Source: Streptomyces sp. LaPpAH-108 (GTDB lineage Bacteria > Actinomycetota > Actinomycetes > Streptomycetales > Streptomycetaceae). From it: DNA of 64,000 nucleotides. Where the stretch lies: positions 496,001 through 560,000 of the forward strand of contig NZ_KB891994.1 in the NCBI RefSeq assembly GCF_000373625.1, read 5' to 3'. Position 1 is the stretch's first letter; the number at the start of each line of letters is the position of its first letter. The notes below the pieces were generated by a model, which worked only from the letters and a program-made list of their open reading frames with translations, had not been told where the DNA came from and searched no databases. This document shows, piece after piece, positions 17,595 through 27,743 of this stretch. Position numbers and translations under genes: made by a program.

Positions 17595-18629
17595 TCAGGG
17601 GCGCAGCAGTCCGGTCAGTTCGCGGCGGCTGTGTACGCCGGTCTTCGCGAAGACGCTGGTGAACCGGTCCTGCACGGTCCACGGGGAGATCATCAGTTCC
17701 GCGGCCGTCTGCGCGGTGGAGCGTCCGGCGAGCATCTTCTCGACCACCTCGGTCTCCCCGGCCGACAGCCCGAAGCGGGCGCGCCAGGTCTCCGGTGTCA
17801 GCGGGGCCGCGACGGGTTCCAGGATCAGCGCGATCCGCCGGGCACCGCCGTCCGCGGTGGTCGCGCCCGCGTGCAGCGAGAACCAGCGGCCCGCCCTTGT
17901 CCGCACCCGGGCGGTGACGGGAGCGGACGCCGCTGCGGAGGCCCGGGCGAGGACGGCCATCATGAGGGCGACGTCCGGGGTCTCGGCCCGCCGTTCGTCC
18001 GGGTCGCGCAGTTCGGCCAGCACCTCGTCGGCCCGGGGTGTCGACTCCACGACGCGGTCGGTGTCGTCGAGCAGCGCCAGCACGGGGCCCGGCACGTCGT
18101 GGGCGAGCCCCGGTGAGCCGAGGGCGGCGTCGCGGATGCCCGCGGCCAGCAGCGGCGTGGCTGCGGCGACCACGCCGACCTCGTCCGGGTCGAAGGCGGG
18201 CCGGTCCTCCCGGCGGAACAGGTGGAGGAATCCCCAGACCCGGCCGTCGCTCCGCGCGACGGCCCGGATCTCGTCGCCGAGGCCGAGCGGGGCGAGCAGT
18301 TCCCGGTGGCGCGCGCTGCGGTCGAGCCGGCCGCCGGTCACCGCCGACAGGGCACCGGCCGGGTCCGGGCTGTCCGCCAGGGCGCGCAGCTTCAGGAAGT
18401 CGCGCTGGCCGAGTTCGTTGAAGTGCAGCAGGGCGGCGCCGGACCGGTCGAGGTTGCCGGTCGCGTAGGTGGTCGCGAGCAGCGACTCCGGGTCGGTCTC
18501 GGCGAAGCAGTACGCGTCGGCGCCGACCGCCGAGGCGATCCGGTCCGCGGACTCGTGCCGGAACGCGGACGAGCCCAGCCCCTGTCCCGCCAGTTTCCGA
18601 AGGCCCCGGTGGAGCCGGGAAGCGTTCAT
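17595..18629 (-). CDS. LuxR-family transcriptional regulator with GAF-like domain
   Basis: Cytosolic DNA-binding regulator, 344 aa. A GAF/PAS-like sensory region covers roughly residues 20-170. Residues 190-270 form a second mixed region (PGPVLALLDDTDRVVESTPRAD). The C-terminal LuxR-type HTH lies at about 280-344 (FGLSAGETEVVEKMLAGRSTAQTAAELMISPWTVQ...). No receiver domain or phosphoacceptor motif is visible, so it is not a classical response regulator. ATG at 18629 is the best start; the frame extends upstream through the promoter region without homology. It is divergent from the aldehyde dehydrogenase/GMC operon 156 bp away and is the obvious candidate to control it. Ligand unknown. Confidence 0.85.
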   Translation of the reverse strand: MNASRLHRGLRKLAGQGLGSSAFRHESADRIASAVGADAYCFAETDPESLLATTYATGNLDRSGAALLHFNELGQRDFLKLRALADSPDPAGALSAVTGGRLDRSARHRELLAPLGLGDEIRAVARSDGRVWGFLHLFRREDRPAFDPDEVGVVAAATPLLAAGIRDAALGSPGLAHDVPGPVLALLDDTDRVVESTPRADEVLAELRDPDERRAETPDVALMMAVLARASAAASAPVTARVRTRAGRWFSLHAGATTADGGARRIALILEPVAAPLTPETWRARFGLSAGETEVVEKMLAGRSTAQTAAELMISPWTVQDRFTSVFAKTGVHSRRELTGLLRP

Positions 18630-18785
18630 GATGCACCCGCCCTGACATGCGGCCGATTTCCCCAGCTTACTGGGTGTTCCGGGTACGCGGGTGAAACCTA
18701 CGCTGATCGCGATTCCCTTTTCCCGATGCTCCGGTCCGTGAATCCGGTCCGTGAATTCGTATCCGACCCGTGAAAGCGAGGAGAA

Positions 18786-20288
18786 ATGAAGATTCCCCAC
18801 TATTCGCTGTACGTGAATGGCGAATGGACCGACTGCGCGGATCATGACACGATCACCGACCCCGCCACCGGCGAGCCGGTGGCGACCGTCGCGCGGGGCA
18901 CCACCGAGCACGTCGACCGGGCGGTCGCCTCGGCCGCCGCCGCGCACGCGGACGGTTCCTGGCGCCGGACACCGCCCGCGCGACGCGCCCGGATCATCCG
19001 CACGGTCGCGGACGCGCTGGAGCGCCGTCAGGAGGAACTGGCCGTCCTCCAGTCGCGGGAGAACGGCGCGACGATCCGCACCAGCCGCGTTCTGCACCTC
19101 GGTCTGAGCATCGCGCACCTACGGTATTTCGCGGACCTGGCCGAGTCGTACCCCTTCGAAATACCCGGCCCCGACATGCATCCGTTCCGGAGCACCGGAA
19201 TTCTGCGCCGGGAACCCCTCGGTGTGGTCGCGGCGATCGTGCCCTTCAATCTTCCGCTGACCGTGACCGCGCTGAAGGTCGGCCCCGCGCTCGCGGCCGG
19301 GAACACCGTGGTCCTCAAGCCCGACGAGCACACCCCGCTGCTGGCCCTGGAACTGGCCCGGGAGTTCGAGGCGGCGGGCCTGCCGCGCGGGGTGCTGCAC
19401 GTGGTCACGGGGGACGGCGTACCGGTGGGCGCGCATCTCAGCGGGCACCCGGGCGTCCGCAAGGCCGCCTTCACCGGCTCCACCGAGGTGGGCAAGGAGA
19501 TCCTGCGGCAGAGCGCCGACACGGTACGGCGGGTGACGCTGGAGCTGGGCGGCAAGGGCCCGAACATCGTCCTGCCGGACGCCGACTTCGACCTCGCGGT
19601 GGACGGCGCCCTGTACGCGGTCATGGCCAACAACGGGCAGGCGTGCGAGGCGGGCAGCAGGCTCCTGGTGCCGCGCGAGCGGGAGGCCGCCTTCGTGACC
19701 GCGCTCGCCGCCCGCGCGGGCTCCCTGCGCGTGGGCGACCCGCTCGACGCGGCGACCGATCTCGGCCCCGTGATCACGAGGGAGCAGCGGGACGGCATCC
19801 TGGCCCGCGTCGAGGAGGCCCGTGCCGACGGCGCGGCCGTCGTCTGCGGCGGGGGCGTGCCCAAGGGGGAGCGGTTCGAGACGGGGAACTGGATCGAGCC
19901 GACCGTCGTCGCCGGTGTCGCCGGTGACTCCCGCATCGCCCGCGAGGAGGTGTTCGGACCGGTCCTGACGGTCCTCCCCTACGACACGGTCGAGGACGCG
20001 GTCGCGCTCGCCAACGACACCGCGTACGGGCTGTCGGCAGGGGTGTGGGGCCGGGACGAGGAGCGGGCGCTCGACGTCGCGCGGCGGATCGACGCCGGGA
20101 TGGTGTTCGTCAACGACTGGCACGTGACGCCGACGGCCTACCCGTTCGGCGGGATGAAACAGAGCGGTCTGGGACGCGAGGGCGGCCCGGGCGCCCTCGA
20201 CGCCTACACCGAGTCCAAGTTCATCAGCGTCGACCGGTCCGGCGGCCTGGCGGACCACGCCGCCTTCGCGATGGTGCTGGGCTCATGA
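18786..20288 (+). CDS. NAD(P)+-dependent aldehyde dehydrogenase
   Basis: Oxidises an aldehyde to the acid. The 500-aa length is normal for the ALDH superfamily. The general base is Glu253 in LELGGKGPN and the nucleophile Cys287 in NNGQACEAGSRLLV; the glycine-rich FTGSTEVGKEIL and C-terminal PFGGMKQSGLGREGG are also present. ATG follows GCGAGGAGAA. The stop overlaps the GMC oxidoreductase start (ATGA), so the alcohol oxidase/dehydrogenase and this enzyme are co-translated. That suggests a two-step alcohol to aldehyde to acid conversion. The pair resembles BetB/BetA (choline to betaine), but the sequence similarity I can judge does not fix choline as the substrate; other alcohols are possible. 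Confidence 0.93.
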   Translation: MKIPHYSLYVNGEWTDCADHDTITDPATGEPVATVARGTTEHVDRAVASAAAAHADGSWRRTPPARRARIIRTVADALERRQEELAVLQSRENGATIRTSRVLHLGLSIAHLRYFADLAESYPFEIPGPDMHPFRSTGILRREPLGVVAAIVPFNLPLTVTALKVGPALAAGNTVVLKPDEHTPLLALELAREFEAAGLPRGVLHVVTGDGVPVGAHLSGHPGVRKAAFTGSTEVGKEILRQSADTVRRVTLELGGKGPNIVLPDADFDLAVDGALYAVMANNGQACEAGSRLLVPREREAAFVTALAARAGSLRVGDPLDAATDLGPVITREQRDGILARVEEARADGAAVVCGGGVPKGERFETGNWIEPTVVAGVAGDSRIAREEVFGPVLTVLPYDTVEDAVALANDTAYGLSAGVWGRDEERALDVARRIDAGMVFVNDWHVTPTAYPFGGMKQSGLGREGGPGALDAYTESKFISVDRSGGLADHAAFAMVLGS

Positions 20289-21859
20289 CCGGGGCCGCGA
20301 GCAGGAGGGCGCGGGAGTACGACCACATCGTGGTGGGCGCCGGTTCCGCCGGGTGTGTCGTCGCCGCCCGTCTGCTGTGCCGCACCGACGGCCGCGTCCT
20401 GGTCCTGGAGGCGGGCGGGGAGCGCGACGACGCCCCGAGCCTGACCTGCCCGCGCCGGTGGGTGGAGAACTTCGGCTCGGCCTTCGACTGGAACTACCGG
20501 TACGCCCCGAACCCGCACACGGGCAACCGCACGCTGCCGCTGGCCCGGGGGAAGGTCGTCGGAGGCTCCGGTGCCGTCAACGCGCTGGTGTGGGCCCGTG
20601 GCCGGGCGGCGGACTACGACGGCTGGGCGGCGGCCGGGAACCCCGGCTGGGACTACGCCTCGGTCCTGCCGTACTTCACCGGGTCCGAGGACTGGGAGGA
20701 CGGGCCGAGCGCCCACCGGGGCGCGGGCGGACCCCTCCGGGTGGAGCGGGCCAGGGACCTGCACCCCGTCGCGGACGCCCTGATCGAGAGCTGTCTGTCC
20801 TACGGCATGCCGTACCTGGACGACATCAACGTCCCCGAGCCCGTCGGCGCGGGGCCGGTCAGCATGAACGTCCGCGACGGGCGGCGCTGGAACTCCTGGC
20901 ACGGCCATCTCCGGCCGCTGCTCGGCCATCCCCGGCTCACCGTGCTCACCCGGGCGACCGTCCGGCGGCTGACCTTCGCCGGAAACCGTTGCACGGGCGT
21001 GGAGTTTGCGCGGGAGGGCCGGGTGCACCGGGCCCGTGCCACCGGCGAGGTCGTGCTGTCGGCCGGTGCGGTCGACAGTCCCCGGCTGCTCATGCTGTCC
21101 GGGATCGGACCCGCCGACGAGCTGGCCCGGCTCGGCATCGCGCCGGTGGCCGACCTGCCCGGCGTGGGACGAAACCTCCAGGAGCACCCGCTGCTCGCGG
21201 GGCTGTGCTTCGAGACCCGGCGGGCGCTGCCGCCCCCGGACAACAACCTGGAGGGCAGCATCGCCTTCTGGCCCAGCGGTCCGGGCCGGGCGGTCCCCGA
21301 CCTGATGTTCGTGTCCATCCAACTGCCGTACGTGTCACGGGAGATCGGCGCGACATCCCCGCCCCCGCCGTTCGCCTTCTCGGTGCTGCCGGGGCTGATG
21401 CGGGTCGAGAGCCGCGGCCATCTGCGGCTGCTGTCGGCCGAGCCCGGTGGCCCGCTGGAGATCCAGCCGAACCTGCTCACCGAACGGGCCGATGTGGACG
21501 CCCTGTCGGCGGCCGTGGAACTGGGCCTCGACCTCGCGGACCAGCCCGCCCACCGCGCACTCGTCCGGCGCCGGATCGCCCCGGCGGGCCCCCTGGACGG
21601 GCGGCGGATCAGGGCGTTCCTGCGGGACGCGTGCCTCCCCTACCAGCACACGGCCGGTACCTGCGCGATGGGCAGCGGGCCGGAGGCCGTGGTCGACGCC
21701 CGCCTCCGCGTCCACGGCATCACGGGCCTGCGGGTCGCCGACGCCTCGATCATGCCGACCATCACCTCGGCCAACACCAACGCACCGTCGGTGATGATCG
21801 GCGAGGCGGCTGCCCGGTTCCTCACCAGGGGTCACTCACAGGTGCCGCTGCCGCTGTAG
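20285..21859 (+). CDS. GMC-family FAD-dependent alcohol/choline dehydrogenase
   Basis: Flavoprotein of 524 aa that oxidises an alcohol to an aldehyde. The FAD dinucleotide fold is at residues 12-42 (YDHIVVGAGSAGCVVAARL...VLEAGG). GMC signature 1 is present as RGKVVGGSGAVNALVWARG and signature 2 as GAVDSPRLLMLSGIGP. The C-terminal active-site His is in YQHTAGTCAMG and the second active-site position in SANTNAPSVMIGE. ATG at 20285 overlaps the upstream ALDH stop by 4 bp, which sets the start. The 3' end overlaps a convergent small gene by 28 bp. Substrate is not resolved; choline or another short alcohol is plausible. Confidence 0.92.
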   Translation: MTGAASRRAREYDHIVVGAGSAGCVVAARLLCRTDGRVLVLEAGGERDDAPSLTCPRRWVENFGSAFDWNYRYAPNPHTGNRTLPLARGKVVGGSGAVNALVWARGRAADYDGWAAAGNPGWDYASVLPYFTGSEDWEDGPSAHRGAGGPLRVERARDLHPVADALIESCLSYGMPYLDDINVPEPVGAGPVSMNVRDGRRWNSWHGHLRPLLGHPRLTVLTRATVRRLTFAGNRCTGVEFAREGRVHRARATGEVVLSAGAVDSPRLLMLSGIGPADELARLGIAPVADLPGVGRNLQEHPLLAGLCFETRRALPPPDNNLEGSIAFWPSGPGRAVPDLMFVSIQLPYVSREIGATSPPPPFAFSVLPGLMRVESRGHLRLLSAEPGGPLEIQPNLLTERADVDALSAAVELGLDLADQPAHRALVRRRIAPAGPLDGRRIRAFLRDACLPYQHTAGTCAMGSGPEAVVDARLRVHGITGLRVADASIMPTITSANTNAPSVMIGEAAARFLTRGHSQVPLPL

Positions 21860-22272
21860 CAGGGCGCATGACGTGTCGTCGACGTGGGCACCGGCACCGG
21901 GTGGCTCCGGTCGTAGTCATGCTGAACCCGCGCGAGCAGCGCCCCCACCGCCAGCGCCACGATCACCTGCGAGGCGACGGTCCAGGGCGCCCGGGAGAGC
22001 AGCGCGAGTACGGCGCAGACGGTCACGACGACGGCCGCGTTCCGCAGCCACGCGATCTCCGCGAGCGCGGCGGCGTCGATCTCCGACCGCTCCCCTTGTG
22101 CACCCCAGGACCGCAGGCCGTACCCGAGGACGGCTCCCCAGATCACCAGCGCCTCCACCGCGAGGAGCAGCAGGGCGACGGAGACGTCCGCGAACGTGGG
22201 GGTCCTGCGGGACCAGGGCCGTCTCCGGCGCGGCGGGGAGACGGAGCCGGGGACGGGGGGCGACGGTGTCAT
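21832..22272 (-). CDS. Small membrane protein of unknown function (DUF6234-like)
   Basis: Protein of 146 aa with an N-terminal cytosolic segment PPRRRRPWSRRTPTFADVSV, followed by about three hydrophobic segments (ALLLLAVEALVIWGAVLGYG; NAAVVVTVCAVLALL; VASQVIVALAVGALL) and a short hydrophilic tail ending with two cysteines. The RRPWSRRTPT...ADV start is, from memory, typical of DUF6234 proteins in Streptomyces. Its function is unknown. The start is ATG 22272. It is convergent with the GMC gene and overlaps it by 28 bp. Confidence 0.65.
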   Translation of the reverse strand: MTPSPPVPGSVSPPRRRRPWSRRTPTFADVSVALLLLAVEALVIWGAVLGYGLRSWGAQGERSEIDAAALAEIAWLRNAAVVVTVCAVLALLSRAPWTVASQVIVALAVGALLARVQHDYDRSHPVPVPTSTTRHAPCYSGSGTCE

Positions 22273-22374
22273 GCGCCTACCGTGCCGGTCCGGGCGTGGG
22301 GCCGCATGAGTACGCCTACTCAGTGCGCCCCAGCGCGCCCCAGTGGCGACGGCACGGCCGCCGCGCATGACGAA

Positions 22375-22402
22375 GGGCCGCACCCCCGAGGGGATGCGGC
22401 CC
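22375..22402. terminator. Terminator of acnA
   Basis: GGGCCGCA (22375-22382) pairs with TGCGGCCC (22395-22402), extended inward by CCCC/GGGG (22384-22387, 22390-22393). It starts 20 bp past the aconitase stop and is symmetric enough to act in both directions. Confidence 0.8.
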
Positions 22403-22421
22403 AACCGCGTTTCCGGACCGC

Positions 22422-25139
<2,718 letters not shown>

Positions 25140-25206
25140 GACAGTCTCCTTCATTGATGTGCGCGTTCCACCGCATCCTGCCGCCACGCCGGTCTGGCCA
25201 ATCCGC

Positions 25207-25237
25207 TAAGGTAAGGCTAAGTTAGGTAACCCTTACC
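25207..25237. promoter_or_regulatory. Iron-box-like sequence and inverted repeat upstream of acnA
   Basis: TAAGGTAAGGCTAAGTTAG (25207-25225) matches the remembered DtxR/IdeR/DmdR iron-box consensus TTAGGTTAGGCTAACCTAA at 14 of 19 positions. Overlapping it, GGTAAGG (25210-25216) and CCTTACC (25231-25237) form a 7-bp inverted repeat. The site is 68-98 bp upstream of the acnA start. Regulation of this Fe-S enzyme by iron is plausible but unproven. Confidence 0.45.
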
Positions 25238-25267
25238 GGTACGGCTGCTGCGGTGCGCCTCGGCAGA

Positions 25268-25285
25268 TATCTCGATGTCGAGATA
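25268..25285. promoter_or_regulatory. 18-bp perfect palindrome between acnA and DinB gene
   Basis: TATCTCGA (25268-25275), TG spacer, TCGAGATA (25278-25285): perfect 8-bp arms. It is 129 bp upstream of acnA and 90 bp upstream of the divergent DinB gene. The shape suits a MarR- or TetR-type dimer. The cognate regulator is not identifiable here. Confidence 0.6.
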
Positions 25286-25374
25286 ACTCTAGTACATGGG
25301 GGCTGGCTGGTCATGCCCGGGCGGCGGGGTGGGCTTGGTCACGCGGGCGCCGACGCATGACAGGCTCATGCCCC

Positions 25375-25989
25375 ATGAGCGACGACTTCGTGAAAGACCA
25401 CCTGCACAGCCGCCTCCGGGACGTCCGCGAGACGATGCTCTGGAAGCTCGACGGCCTCGGCGAGTACGACGTCCGCCGCCCCCTGACCTCGACGGCCACC
25501 AACCTCCTCGGCCTGGTCAAGCATCTGGCGCTGCTGGAGTCCGCCTATTTCGGCATGGTCTTCGACCGGCCGTTCCCCGAGCCGCTGCCCCGGTGGGACG
25601 ACGCCGAACAGCGCGGCGCCGACCTGTGGGCGACCGAGCACGAGACGCGCGACGAGATCGTCGGCCGTTACCACCGCGCCTGGGAGCACGCGGACACCAC
25701 GATCACCGCCCTCCCCCTCGACGCCCCCGGCCACGTGCCCTGGTGGCCCCAGCCCGACGTGACGCTGTTCACCGTCCTGGTCCACATGCTCGTCGAGACG
25801 ACCCGGCACGCCGGACACGCCGACATCCTGCGCGAACAACTCGACGGGTCGACAGGCATCCGCGCCAGGAACGCCGCCGCACAGCCCGACGCGGCCTCCC
25901 GGGAAGCCCAGTGGGCACGCGTGGAGCGAGCCGCGAAGGCGGCGGTGGCCGAGCGCGATCGCGCGGGTTCTGGCGACTCCATGCGTTAA
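25375..25989 (+). CDS. DinB/YfiT-like (DUF664) metal-binding protein
   Basis: Four-helix-bundle protein of the DinB superfamily, 204 aa. Members bind a divalent metal with three His and some act as thiol-dependent S-transferases; the specific role of this one is unknown. The putative ligands are His in LLGLVKHLALLESAYFG and the two His in VETTRHAGHADILRE. The N-terminal LWKLDGLGEYDVRRPLT is characteristic of the Streptomyces DUF664 branch. I use ATG 25375 (MSDDFVKDHLHSRL); an ATG 18 nt upstream is possible and neither has a good ribosome site. A decayed paralogue follows in tandem. Confidence 0.85.
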   Translation: MSDDFVKDHLHSRLRDVRETMLWKLDGLGEYDVRRPLTSTATNLLGLVKHLALLESAYFGMVFDRPFPEPLPRWDDAEQRGADLWATEHETRDEIVGRYHRAWEHADTTITALPLDAPGHVPWWPQPDVTLFTVLVHMLVETTRHAGHADILREQLDGSTGIRARNAAAQPDAASREAQWARVERAAKAAVAERDRAGSGDSMR

Positions 25990-26043
25990 GGCCTGAGCGG
26001 GGGTTGGGGGGCGACGTGTGGATACCGGCCGGGGCCTGGAGCT

Positions 26044-26123
26044 GGGATCGGAGCCGGAGCCGGAGCTGGGGCTGGGGCCGGGGTCGGGGTCGGGGCTGGG
26101 GCCGGGGTCGGGGTCGGGGTCGG
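26044..26123. repeat. Short GC-rich hexanucleotide-like tandem repeat
   Basis: About 80 bp of imperfect 6-bp units (GGAGCC, GGGGCT, GGGGTC variants) between the intact DinB gene and its decayed copy. In frame it would encode a Gly/Pro/Ser/Glu run, which is not DinB-like. It replaces the expected N-terminal coding part of the pseudogene. Confidence 0.75.
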
Positions 26124-26172
26124 AAAACGGCCGTACCGCATACGTCCGCGGCGGCACACTGACCCCACGCCC

Positions 26173-26696
26173 CGCCCTCCTCTGGAAGCTCGACGGGCTC
26201 TCGGAGTACGACGTCCGGCGCCCGCTCACACCGACCGGAACCAACCTCCTGGGGCTGGTGAAGCACGCGGCCGGGGTGGAGCTGGGGTACCTCGGGGACA
26301 CCTTCGGGCGGCCGTCGGGTGAACCGCTGCCCTGGCTCGACGGGGGCGCGGAGCCGAACGCGGACATGTGGGCGCCCGCCGACGAGTCACGCGCGCACCT
26401 CGTGGACCTCTACCGCAGGGCGTGGGCGCACGCGGACGCCACGATCGACGCGCTGCCGCTGGACACGGTCGGCAGGGTGCCGTGGTGGCCGGACGGGAAG
26501 GACGAGGTGACGCTGCATCACGCCGTCATCCGCGTGACGGCCGACGCCCACCGCCACGCCGGGCACACCGACATCCTCCGGGAACGGGATGAACCAGGGC
26601 AACACCAGCCTGCCGCCGGGCGACGCGGAGTGGTGGGCGGCGTACCGGGACCGGCTGGAGGGGGTGGCCCGGGAGGCGACAGACCGGGAGAAGTGA
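26173..26696 (+). pseudogene. Decayed DinB/DUF664 paralogue
   Basis: The sequence resembles its upstream neighbour from LLWKLDGLSEYDVRRPLT through RHAGHTDILRE, then loses frame. The expected C-terminus continues in another frame as MNQGNTSLPPGDAEWW and stops at 26694-26696. Compared with the family, about 17 bp appear deleted at about 26585, between ILRE and MNQGN. The first 25-30 codons are missing, replaced by the GC-rich repeat. The open frame 26018-26731 is therefore an artefact of the frameshift. Metal-ligand residues are partly retained, which suggests recent loss. Confidence 0.75.
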
Positions 26697-26791
26697 CGCC
26701 GCACCCGGCCCGCACACGGCAACTCCCCTGAACACCGCCACCCGGGTGAATCCCCTCGCCCGGCCCCCGCGCCCGGTGCAACCATCCCCCG

Positions 26792-27286
26792 ATGAGCCCC
26801 TTCTCGCACCACCCACCCGCCCACACCCCCGAACCCCGGCGCGCGGAGCCCGGGGCGTGGCCGGGGTTCGAGAAGGCGCTCGCGGCCGTGAACCAGGACC
26901 TCGCGGCCACACTGCCGGACCATCCGCCGCTGGTCCTGACGGTCGACCCGGCCCACGGGTCGGACGAGCCGGACCGCCTCTACGTGGCACTCCCGGACGG
27001 CCGCCGGCAGGGCAACCCCGTACACCCCCAGGACACGACGACCAACTCCGCCGAACCGGAGCCGACGGACCCCGCAACCCTGCTCACCCTCGTCGCCGAG
27101 GCCGCGCAGGAGACGGTGATGGAGCTGTCCTGGCAGGTGTGGCCGGTGTGTCCGGCGCACAAGTTGGGGACGCACGTACGGTCCGACGCGGAGGCGGTCA
27201 CTTGGTGGTGCCCGGGAGGTACGGAGACCGGCGGCCACCACGCCTCCCAGGTGGGCGAATTGTCCGGAACGTTGCCCGGCAAGTAG
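26792..27286 (+). CDS. Hypothetical protein
   Basis: Open frame of 164 aa with normal codon bias. The N-terminus is Pro/His-rich, the middle has NQDLAATLPDHPPLVLTVDPA, and the C-terminus contains two isolated cysteines (WPVCPAHKLG and TWWCPGG) in a Trp-rich segment. There is no signal peptide or membrane segment, and I do not recognise the family. The start at ATG 26792 has only a weak ribosome site. It stands alone between the DinB pseudogene and the DUF4236 gene. Confidence 0.6.
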   Translation: MSPFSHHPPAHTPEPRRAEPGAWPGFEKALAAVNQDLAATLPDHPPLVLTVDPAHGSDEPDRLYVALPDGRRQGNPVHPQDTTTNSAEPEPTDPATLLTLVAEAAQETVMELSWQVWPVCPAHKLGTHVRSDAEAVTWWCPGGTETGGHHASQVGELSGTLPGK

Positions 27287-27482
27287 AGGCGAGCGCTTCG
27301 CCGGAGGGAGCGAACGAAGCAAAAGGGGGCAAAGAGGCAACGGAAATGAAGGTGCGGGTCAGACGCACGGAGCGCCGACAGGGCCACCCACGGAATCGGC
27401 CGACGTCCGGCCATCAGTAACCCGTTCGGGGGTATCCGAGTTGAGCGACCTTCCGTCGCATTGACAATCGGAGGAGACAACC

Positions 27483-27677
27483 GTGGGCCTCACGTTCCGC
27501 AAGAGCTTCCGCATCCTGCCCGGAGTCCGACTGAACATCAACCGCCACTCCTGGTCCATCACGACCGGAGGCAAGCACGGCCCCCGCCATACCCACAGCA
27601 GCACCGGACGCCGTACGACCTCGATGGATCTGCCCGGTCCGTTCGGCTGGCGCAAGACCACGACCAAGCGCCACTGA
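27483..27677 (+). CDS. Small DUF4236-type protein
   Basis: Protein of 64 aa starting GTG (MGLTFRKSFRILPGVRLNIN), with GGAGGAGA well placed upstream. The start FRKSFRILPGVRLN and the later Gly-rich stretch ending in LPGPFGWR follow the DUF4236 pattern (remembered as F.F.KS..I.PG.RLN..). Rich in Lys/Arg, predicted beta, no membrane segment. Function unknown. It ends 66 bp before the XRE-MurA gene on the same strand. Confidence 0.75.
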   Translation: MGLTFRKSFRILPGVRLNINRHSWSITTGGKHGPRHTHSSTGRRTTSMDLPGPFGWRKTTTKRH

Positions 27678-27715
27678 CCCGGCATCACCCGAATGGACCC
27701 CCCGGAGAGGGCGCC

Positions 27716-27731
27716 ATCTCATATCTGAGAT
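27716..27731. promoter_or_regulatory. Palindrome immediately upstream of XRE-murA
   Basis: ATCTCA (27716-27721) and TGAGAT (27726-27731) with a 4-bp spacer, ending 12 bp before the ATG. There is no Shine-Dalgarno sequence between it and the start, so the transcript may be leaderless and the palindrome may overlap the -10 region. It is a natural candidate for binding by the gene's own HTH. Confidence 0.5.
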
Positions 27732-27743
27732 AGCCTCAACCTC

